Assembly (NCBI GenBank): GCA_963838885.1
Contig: CAWITB010000002.1
Span: forward strand, 62,001 to 126,000
Source of the DNA: JAICMB01 sp963838885
GTDB lineage: Bacteria; Acidobacteriota; Terriglobia; Bryobacterales; Bryobacteraceae
Reading direction: 5' to 3'
Length of the DNA stretch: 64,000 bases
A program made the position numbers and the translations under genes. Shown here in pieces: positions 57,528 through 64,000 of this stretch. Under the pieces are notes generated by a model. It did not search any database, was not told the DNA's origin, and saw only the letters and a list, made by a program, of their open reading frames with translations. Position 1 is the stretch's first letter. Each line of letters begins with the position of its first letter.

Positions 57528-58606
57528 CTATCTTTCAGCGGGGGGAGGAAAAGAGTTCCAAAAGGTTGTGCGTAATCCGCCGCGCCCGGCCGGACGCGCC
57601 GAATAAACATACACGCCGATAGCGTTCGCGAGCAGGATAACGCCGCCTACCTTACATCCAAACGAAAGCCGGCTGCCCACCTGCACAATCGGAAATACCG
57701 AGAGCGCGCACGACAGAAGCGTAACCGCGAAACCGGAAAACGCCGCGGCGCGCAGCCAGGAAGCCGGGCGCTTTCGAGCTCTTCAACCCCCACAGCGGAA
57801 TCGCGAACAGAAACAAATACGCGATCCCGTAAAAAGCGTTCGATGCGCTGTCGAGAATCTGGAACGCTTCCTGATGCCCCACGCCCGCAATTCCCGCCAG
57901 CGCCATTATGAAAATCAGCGCGTTCACGAACAGGATCGAATTCATCGGCGTTTTGTATCTGGGGTGCAGCTTTGAAAACCACGGCGGCAGCAAACGGTCC
58001 CAGCCCGCCACCATGGGGAGCCGCGTAACGCCCGTCACGGCCATGGTCGCGACCCCGAGCTGCCGTCCGATGAGCATCAGAATGATAGCCGAAGCCGCAA
58101 CCGAAGCGATTCCAAACCGCCGTAACCCGATGCTCAACGTCTGCGGCACAGGCCCGACCAAGTCAACTTGCGCTGGACTGACATACGCCAGCACCGAGTT
58201 GGTCCCGAGAATGAACATCAACGCGATGCCCGGCGAGGCGATCAGAACGGAGCGCGCGATGGTCCGCGCCGGACTGCGGCATGCTCGAAGCCGCTGAAAG
58301 CGCCCATGGAAATCTTGCCGAAAATATTCAAACTGAAGAGCGATATGGCCGGCATCGCCGCGCGAAAAGGCGTGTACGCGCGCGCCGGGCCGGTCAGCGG
58401 AAGTAAAATCAATGCCGCGAATGTCGCGATCTGAAACAGCGCGCCCACGTTCTGTATCCATCTCCCGACCCGCAGCCCCAGCATCGTAACCGCGGTAAGC
58501 CCCACGGCCAGCGCCAGGCTTACCGCGCCAATGCACCACTTATTCGCCCCGATCCAGGCAAAGCGAGGTCCCAGCGCATACGACAGATGGACTCAGCTCC
58601 GCGCTG
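57528..58606 (-). pseudogene. APC-family amino-acid permease remnant
   Basis: Three frames carry consecutive pieces of an APC permease. The first has YALGPRFAWIGANKW and TMLGLRVGRWIQNVGAL up to SMGAFSGFE. The second has CRSPARTIARSVLIASPGIALMFILG through HPRYKTPMNSILFVNALIF. The third, after about 57762-57770, has ASWLRAAAFSGFAVTLL and ends SFPPPAER at TAG 57528. Near 58270-58285 about eight residues expected after GFE are missing, so there is an internal deletion as well as a frame change. The N-terminal helices are absent: upstream there is only a hydrophobic stretch (58610-58700) in another frame that does not fit. Best read as a decaying gene. Confidence 0.65.
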
Positions 58607-58721
58607 TGCCGTTGGACTTCGCGCGCCGATTCCATCGCGTCTTCGGTCCACGATAGCGCGAACATGGAGAACGCGAAGATGGACAGCGCGAGGAAGCCGG
58701 CGACCCGCTATTACCGCTTAG

Positions 58722-59408
58722 CTATTGCTGCTTGTCGAGAAAACGCGAAGCCGCCCAAGCCGGAGCGTGCCGCTGCAGCTTTTTCCGTATGTCCGGCCAG
58801 AATTCTTGGCAGACGTTGGATACGGCCGCCAAGCCGATGCCCACGCTTCCGGCCCGCAAACCGAGCGGCGCGGTCCGAAAGCGATACGGATTCCACTGCT
58901 GCGCGATGAACGGCATACCGTAGTCCGCGACAAAGCGGCTGTATGCGGGCATCCACCCGCCATTGTCGTTGCGAGCCATCACGGATTGCGCGAGAGCGGA
59001 ACGCACGCGCCGCCAATGCGTGCCGTGTCCCAGGATGAAATAGCGCGGATCTTCATGATCCAACGCGCGCACGCCCAGCGCGATATTCTGCCGGATCAAG
59101 CTGCGCCCCAGCTCCGACGCGATGCGCACCCCAAAGGCGTCCGAACCCCATCCCCAATCCCGAGGTTGATTCGTGAACTGCTGCAGCGTCGCAGCGAAAG
59201 TAAGCTGCAGAAGATGCGGCGCTCCAAATACCTCGTTTTCAGTGTAAAAAAGCTTCTGACGGAGACTCAGGGGCGTAAAAGGACCGTCTGCCGTGGCCTT
59301 TTGCGGCTCGAGCAAGCTGCTACTCTGCGCGGCCGCGGGTGCGCCGCCGGAAAACGCCAGCGCCACAAAAAATGCGCCGGTAGACAAGGGTGCCGTTAGG
59401 AATTTCAA
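58722..59408 (-). CDS. Secreted hypothetical protein
   Basis: 228 residues with a signal peptide (MKFLTAPLSTGAFFVALAFSGGAPAAA). The mature part has LRQKLFYTENEVFGAPHLLQLTF, ALDHEDPRYFILGHGTHWRRV and FVADYGMPFIAQQWNPYRF, a pattern I associate with a family of acidobacterial exported proteins, possibly outer-membrane associated. No catalytic motif. The downstream gene on the same strand is the broken permease. Confidence 0.65.
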   Translation of the reverse strand: MKFLTAPLSTGAFFVALAFSGGAPAAAQSSSLLEPQKATADGPFTPLSLRQKLFYTENEVFGAPHLLQLTFAATLQQFTNQPRDWGWGSDAFGVRIASELGRSLIRQNIALGVRALDHEDPRYFILGHGTHWRRVRSALAQSVMARNDNGGWMPAYSRFVADYGMPFIAQQWNPYRFRTAPLGLRAGSVGIGLAAVSNVCQEFWPDIRKKLQRHAPAWAASRFLDKQQ

Positions 59409-59538
59409 AGTTGCCTGATTTCAAAGGTGCATCAAGCATACACCTTTAGCGGCTGCGACAACAGAGCTATGAAGGCTGGATCTGTAAGAAATGTTAAAGA
59501 GGCTTCGAAATTGGTTCGTCCTGGACCTTTAGTCCTGT

Positions 59539-59567
59539 TTGTCCTCATTGATCCTGGGTGATACACT
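59539..59567 (+). promoter_or_regulatory. Sigma-70-like promoter upstream of the VWA gene
   Basis: TTGTCC (59539-59544), 17 bp, TACACT (59562-59567). The predicted start near 59574 leaves a leader of about 26 nt containing AGAAAGGCGG before the TTG codon at 59600, which supports that start. The remaining gap back to 59409 shows nothing else. Confidence 0.5.
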
Positions 59568-59599
59568 AAATCCACCTTAGAGAAAGGCGGCGTCCTAAA

Positions 59600-60589
59600 T
59601 TGGCTTCCTATCGCACTGGTAGCGTGGTCGTGGCCGGTCTAATCCTTTTTTCTTTAGCCGCTATCGCCCAGAACGAGATGAACGGATCGGCCGACCGGGT
59701 CGCCATTGTCCCGCGTTTGAGGTCCGGGGAGTCGAGCCTATTCCGTCCGGATTTGCGTATCGACGCTTCGCTCGTCCTGGTCCCGGTGCACGTCACGACG
59801 GCGATGGGGAATTCCGTCACGACTCTGGGCGAGGGCAACTTCAAGTTGTTCGAGGACGGCATTCCGCAGCGCATTTCCACTTTCGCCAAAGAAGACGCGC
59901 CCGTTTCAATCGGTCTGCTGTTCGATACCAGCGGCAGCATGCGCGACAAGATTGGGAAGGCGTCGCAAGCCGCGGTCGGGCTGCTTCACAGCGCCAATCC
60001 CGAAGACGAGTTTTTTCTGATCGAGTTTAATAACAAGCCTGCCATCACCGTCGCGTTCACGCACGATATCGACGACATCCACGCAGCGCTCACGCAGGCG
60101 AAAACGAAAGGGCAAACCTCGCTGCTCGATGCCATCCACCTCGCGATTTTCGAGATGAAGAGCGCGCGCTACGAGAGGAAAGCGCTCGTGATCGTGTCCG
60201 ATGGCGGCGACAACCACAGCCGCCATACCGAAAGAGAGGTTAAGAATGCCATGTTCGAAGCGGACGTAGAGGTCTATGCCATGGGTATCTTCGACGATCC
60301 AGGCTCGCATCCCCGTACGCGCGAAGAGCGCAACGGGCCGCGCCTTCTCGACGAGCTTGCCACGCAAACGGGAGGCCGCCACTTCCCCGTCCGCAACCTC
60401 AACGATCTTCCGGACATCTGCGCCCAAATCGCAGATGAGCTTCGCAACCAGTACGTCCTTGGTTATGCGCCTTCGAACGCCGGCCGCGATGGCAAATACA
60501 GACGCGTTCGCGTTGGCCTGGAGCCGCCCGCGGGCATGCCGCCGCTGCGCATACGCAGCCGCGCCGGATACTACGGACCAGCCAATTAG
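59600..60589 (+). CDS. VWFA-related acidobacterial (TIGR03436-type) secreted protein
   Basis: 329 residues from a TTG at 59600. An N-terminal hydrophobic segment (GSVVVAGLILFSLAAIAQ) is the signal peptide. The TIGR03436 pattern is complete: LVLVPVHVTTAMGNSVTTLGEGNFKLFEDG, VSIGLLFDTSGSMRDK (the MIDAS metal site), VIVSDGGDNHS and the ending YVLGYAPSN with GKYRRVRV. These exported VWA proteins are abundant in Acidobacteriota and likely bind other proteins. Their partners are unknown. Confidence 0.92.
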   Translation: MASYRTGSVVVAGLILFSLAAIAQNEMNGSADRVAIVPRLRSGESSLFRPDLRIDASLVLVPVHVTTAMGNSVTTLGEGNFKLFEDGIPQRISTFAKEDAPVSIGLLFDTSGSMRDKIGKASQAAVGLLHSANPEDEFFLIEFNNKPAITVAFTHDIDDIHAALTQAKTKGQTSLLDAIHLAIFEMKSARYERKALVIVSDGGDNHSRHTEREVKNAMFEADVEVYAMGIFDDPGSHPRTREERNGPRLLDELATQTGGRHFPVRNLNDLPDICAQIADELRNQYVLGYAPSNAGRDGKYRRVRVGLEPPAGMPPLRIRSRAGYYGPAN

Positions 60590-60590
60590 T

Positions 60591-62177
60591 TCAGTGAGCG
60601 CCGCGTAATCTTACAACATTTCGCGCGCCATAGGCCGCTGGCTTCTCAAACAGCACGGCATCGACATCTCCAAACGGTCCCAGTTCCACGCGCGGCCAAC
60701 CGGCCAGCTCGGCACGCGCGGCGAACCAGTCGCGCCAGAATCGGACGTTGCGGTCGCCGCCATAAATGACAAAGCGCTGCGACTTCGCCAGCGTCTCGCA
60801 GGCCAGTTTGGCCGCATACGCTTCGCCTTCCGGAGATTTTTCAAACGGGAGAAGATAGGGTTTGCCTCCCACTGGATAAACGCCGATATGCGCGTAGAGA
60901 AAACCCGGAAGCGGATAATCCGGCCGCCACGCGGGCGCTTTAGCTTCAATAAACGGGCTTGGATAGACGACCGGGGTGTCGCGCGAGATCCTCAATTCAT
61001 CGATCGCGCGCGCCGCGGCCCGCCAGTTCGAGTTGTGATGCGGCGGCCACGCCGTCCTCCATTCTCCAACGTAGAGCAGGGCGCCGGTCGCGAGCACCGC
61101 CGCCATGGGTTTCCACTGCCCGGACGGGATAAAAAAAGCTGCCGCCGCGGTTGCCGCCAGCGCCGCGCCCGGTAGCGCCAGATTAAGATAGCGCGCTACG
61201 AACACGCTGTTGCCGCTCAGCCAGGAGAACGCAAATAGCGCCAGCGGATGAATCAGCCACCAGCCCGCGATCAGAGCGAGCGCGGCCCAGCAAGGCCGGG
61301 CGGCATCGCGTCGCCAATGCCCTATGAATGAGATCAGCCATGCCAGCCCCAGGCAGCTCACGATGCGGCCCAGCTTGAGTGTTCCTTTCAGATCCCGCCA
61401 CGTCGGAGGGAGAACGATGACGTGCGCTTTTGCCTGCCGCATCAAGGCGAGCGCCTCGATCGCTACAGGCGCGACCGCGATGGCCAGCGCGGCAAAAACC
61501 CCAGCGGCGGCAAGCCACGTAACGGGAGTTTCGCGGCGGATCAACCGCACCCCCGCGTACACGCCATAAACCAGGTAGAACGGCCAAAAGAGCAAGTGTA
61601 CGGGCCACAGTAAAGCGGCGAAGAGCAGAAACAGAATCGCGTCCAACCAGCGCGCCGTGTCGAGCCAGCGGATCAGAAATAGCACGCTCGCGGCCGCCAG
61701 ACAGGTTCCCAACGCGTAGGGACGCGCATCGGCGGCCTGGTCGTTGATGCCGCGCAGAGCAAAGCACGCGAAAACGGCGAACCACGCGGCTTGCGGATGA
61801 ATCAAGCGCGCCGCGATTCGCGAGATCAGATACAGCGCCATTCCCATCGCCAGGAGGGAAGGCAACCGGAACGAAACTTCGGAGATGCCGAACAGCATCC
61901 CGGACACGCGCGGCAGGACGTAGTACAGCGAATCGCGGACTTGTGGCGCGACCGTGAGCGAAGGATCGGACGTACCGTGCCGGACGACGAAAACCGTCAC
62001 CATTTCGTCGACCCAGAAGCTCGATCCGAGCGGCATCAACCACAACCGCAGCACGCATGCGGCGAGCAGCACAACGAGTCCAACCGAAACGCCGCGCTTG
62101 GAAAAGCGACCCAGGTTCAAAAATGGAGCCGCGCTCCCGAGGCCGCTCCTAACGCTGACGAAGGTCCTCGCAGGCAT
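60591..62177 (-). CDS. GT39/ArnT-like membrane glycosyltransferase
   Basis: 528 residues with about ten predicted membrane helices. The first periplasmic loop has FWVDEMVT (D57, E58), the acidic pair of GT-C enzymes such as PMT and ArnT. Further typical parts include RLPSLLAMGMALYLISRIAARL and GINDQAADARPYAL. A C-terminal soluble domain (about residues 395-528) follows the helices. GT-C enzymes use polyprenyl-phosphate sugars. The acceptor is not deducible here. Weak start signals, so the N-terminus is uncertain. Confidence 0.85.
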   Translation of the reverse strand: MPARTFVSVRSGLGSAAPFLNLGRFSKRGVSVGLVVLLAACVLRLWLMPLGSSFWVDEMVTVFVVRHGTSDPSLTVAPQVRDSLYYVLPRVSGMLFGISEVSFRLPSLLAMGMALYLISRIAARLIHPQAAWFAVFACFALRGINDQAADARPYALGTCLAAASVLFLIRWLDTARWLDAILFLLFAALLWPVHLLFWPFYLVYGVYAGVRLIRRETPVTWLAAAGVFAALAIAVAPVAIEALALMRQAKAHVIVLPPTWRDLKGTLKLGRIVSCLGLAWLISFIGHWRRDAARPCWAALALIAGWWLIHPLALFAFSWLSGNSVFVARYLNLALPGAALAATAAAAFFIPSGQWKPMAAVLATGALLYVGEWRTAWPPHHNSNWRAAARAIDELRISRDTPVVYPSPFIEAKAPAWRPDYPLPGFLYAHIGVYPVGGKPYLLPFEKSPEGEAYAAKLACETLAKSQRFVIYGGDRNVRFWRDWFAARAELAGWPRVELGPFGDVDAVLFEKPAAYGARNVVRLRGAH

Positions 62178-62418
62178 GGAGATATCGTGGAGCTAGATCA
62201 TCGCCCTGTCGCGATCGTCCGCCGCCCTCATTGGAGCCAGCGACTATCGCCGGCCACGGGCGCCCCCGTCTGGATCTCGCAGAAATATGGAATCACAGAT
62301 TATTCCCATCACGCCGCGGACAGCATAACCGGCGAATTGCCGCTGCGGCCAAGTTCCCCGCGCGCGCAACGCAACGCCCAGACGACGGCCTTTTCACGTG
62401 CGGAGCCGGCCGCCCCGC

Positions 62419-63799
62419 TCACACCACATAGGGCTTGCGATAGGAATCGCGCGTCAGTAATCTGTTCGCCTCCGGATCGTTGGCGAACTTCGGCCCCGGC
62501 GTCAGCGTCAGCTTGTGCCCCGTGCGATAGCTGATATTCGCCAGATGGCACAGCGATGCGCTTAAATAAGCGTTCGCGATCTCGTCGTGCAGATCTTTGT
62601 AATTGCGCGAGCGGCAGGCGGCCAGAAAGTTTTGCATGTGCAGAGCGGTCCCATCGGCCCCCGGTCCTCTTTCGGGCCGTTCTTCCATAACCACCTCGTT
62701 GCTCTCGCCCTTGAATGCCTGAAACCCTTGATCGCTCATCGCGGCCCAACCGTCGGCGCCATAGAAGAGGTTGCCGATCATGATATTCAACGGCGGCCCC
62801 GCGGTTGGCGCCGTCGCAGCCGGGGCGGGTTCCGTTGGCGGCGCCACGGCCCCTGCCGCCGGTGGGCCGGGACGGCGGCGCACCGGTACGCCCTCGCCGC
62901 CAGTCAGAAGACCGCGCACTTCAAAGACGATCTCGCGGCCGCCGTAATCGTAGCTCGCCAGCAGCGTGTTGGGCGTCTCCTGGTCGTCGTGATAGACGTA
63001 CTTGCCGCCCTGCGCATAGGCCGCCTTGGGCCATGCCGGGTCTCCCAATCCCCAGCGGCAGACGCCGATCTCATGCACGCCCTGATTGCCGATGTCGCCG
63101 TTGCCGGTGTCCCAGAACCAGTGCCAGTTGTACTTGAAGCGCAGGGCGTTGAACGGTCGCATGGGCGCGGGCCCCAAAAACATATCCCAGTTCACGCCCG
63201 GCGGCACGGGACTATCGGGCTTGTGCCCGATCGAGGCGCGCCGCTTGAAGCACAGTCCCTTGGCCAGATAAATGTCGCCGATCAGGCCGCCCTGCATCGC
63301 CTGCATGGCTTTAATCTTGAACGGCATGCTGCGATGCTGCGAGCCGATCTGCAGCATTCGATTCGTCTGCCGCGCGGTCTCGAGCATGCGTTGCCCTTCG
63401 TAGATGTTGTAACAGGCCGGCTTCTCGCCATAAACGTCCTTGCCCGCTTTCATCGCCCAGATTGCCGCCAAGCGCATGCCAGTGATTGGGCGTCGCGATC
63501 GAAACGGCTTCCACGCTCGGATCGGCGAACGCCTCGCGCATGTCCTCGAACTCTTTGGCCTTTTCGCCGGTGGTCTTTTCAAGAGTCGCTTGCGCCCGCT
63601 CGCGCGCCGCCTGGTCAATATCGCACAGCGCCACGACGCGAGCCTCCGGCAGCCGCGAGTAGGTCCGCAAGTGAGCGGTCCCGCGTCCGCCCAGTCCGAC
63701 GATTGCGACGTTGATCTTGTCGTTCGCGCCCCACACGCGCGAGGCCGCCGCCGCCGTCGCGGCTCCCAGGAAGAATCTGCGGGAAGTGAGATGAGACAT
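62419..63799 (-). CDS. Gfo/Idh/MocA-family oxidoreductase with Tat signal, one frameshift
   Basis: From ATG 63799 with AAAGGAG 11 nt upstream. The Tat-type signal SRRFFLGAATAAAAS precedes the NAD(P)-binding motif VAIVGLGGRGTAH and ATPNHWHAL. After the break the protein resumes with IWAMKAGKDVYGEKP (the conserved EKP Lys) and HRSMPF, WDMFLGPAP and GNQGVHEIG typical of the family's large acidobacterial/planctomycete branch. The frame breaks near 63466-63472, where CTTGGCGGC should be CTTGCGGC. Repaired length is about 460 residues. Tat export would place it in the periplasm with its cofactor bound. Substrate unknown, possibly a sugar derivative. Confidence 0.85.
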
Positions 63800-63825
63800 A
63801 AATAGTGCGCTCCTTTGCCGCCGTC

Positions 63826-63831
63826 ATTATA
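63826..63831 (-). promoter_or_regulatory. TATAAT -10 element for the Gfo/Idh/MocA gene
   Basis: The minus strand reads TATAAT here, 27 nt before the ATG at 63799, with the AAAGGAG site between. A -35 is weak (CCTTGG at 16 bp). It suggests this gene has its own promoter rather than depending on the partial gene upstream. Confidence 0.45.
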
Positions 63832-63867
63832 TCAAGCGCATCGCAAGCCAAGGCTCGCTCCGGCCGA

Positions 63868-64000
63868 TCATCCAAACCCGAACGTCAGTTGATCGCCGGT
63901 GGCGTCGGTTAGAACCACGGGCTTGCCTGGATCGCGGTATTCGCGGTAGAACTCCTTCAGGGACAGCCCCGAGCGGCGATCGATTTGTGGATATTGGGAC
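63868..64000 (-). CDS. Partial gene at right edge, weakly cupin/JmjC-like
   Basis: The last 43 codons before TGA (63868-63870) are visible; the start lies beyond the window. The sequence IDRRSGLSLKEFYREYRDP then GKPVVLTDATGD resembles the beginning of cupin-like/JmjC proteins, yet the frame ends 7 residues later (QLTFGFG). Either this is a C-terminal module of something else, or the gene is truncated by a stop or indel. Not resolvable from this window. Confidence 0.4.
   Translation of the reverse strand, partial: SQYPQIDRRSGLSLKEFYREYRDPGKPVVLTDATGDQLTFGFG

Noticed and set aside
62178..62418. Hidden RNA or gene in the 241-bp gap
   Set aside because: No open frame with a start signal, no strong hairpin with T-run, and no tRNA-like structure was seen.

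Overview
The window looks like a GC-rich chromosome segment from an Acidobacteriota bacterium of the Solibacter/Bryobacterales kind. This is inferred from protein types: a large MacB/FtsX-type 'orphan' permease, TIGR03437-type C-terminal domains, an NHL-repeat protein carrying one, a TIGR03436-type VWA protein, matrixin-like secreted proteases, and a very large Ser/Thr kinase with TPR and PEGA regions. No rRNA, tRNA, CRISPR array, insertion sequence or phage gene was seen.

Layout. (A) 1-13564, minus strand: one tightly packed, probably co-transcribed cluster. In transcription order it holds a DUF4159 protein, a VWA/amidotransferase-fold membrane protein, a caspase-like (clan CD) peptidase, a TPR-gluzincin peptidase, a MoxR AAA+ ATPase, a DUF58 protein, a BatA-type VWA membrane protein and a huge DUF4175-like membrane/coiled-coil protein that runs off the left edge. 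(B) 13.7-31.0 kb: a mixed region with an ADOP-type permease, a broken TIGR03437 protein, a TPR protein, a large flavin/Fe-S oxidoreductase, an AI-2E family transporter, a matrixin protease with a 13-copy 18-bp repeat, an NHL protein, a VapBC toxin-antitoxin pair, an SDR dehydrogenase and an alpha/beta hydrolase. (C) 31-42.6 kb: a cyclase-family hydrolase, an isolated fliD-fliT pair with a candidate sigma-28 promoter, a beta-barrel-like protein, and a 2400-residue kinase with a triplicated repeat of about 408 residues. (D) 43.2-47.3 kb: an envelope and housekeeping operon psd-pssA-asd-like-lptE-holA. (E) 47.3-64 kb: secreted proteins, a metallopeptidase, cytochrome c, polyphosphate kinase, a thioredoxin-fold gene with an in-frame UGA in its redox motif, an ECF sigma/anti-sigma pair, a decayed APC permease, a VWA protein, a GT39-type glycosyltransferase and a Gfo/Idh/MocA oxidoreductase.

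Most striking signal. At 54469-55506 an uninterrupted frame has UGA exactly where relatives have the first Cys of CxxC. The UGA is followed 20 nt later by the loop of a perfect 6-bp hairpin carrying GGUC, which is what a bacterial selenocysteine insertion element should look like. This is best read as a selenoprotein: a thioredoxin/peroxiredoxin-like domain fused to a DsbD-alpha-like domain.

Caution. At least eight otherwise conserved genes carry one or more apparent frameshifts, about a dozen events in all. Many are a single extra or missing base in a short run such as GG or AAA. Sequencing or assembly indels could explain most of them, so 'pseudogene' calls here are provisional. All family names come from reading motifs and overall sequence by eye; no database search was run.
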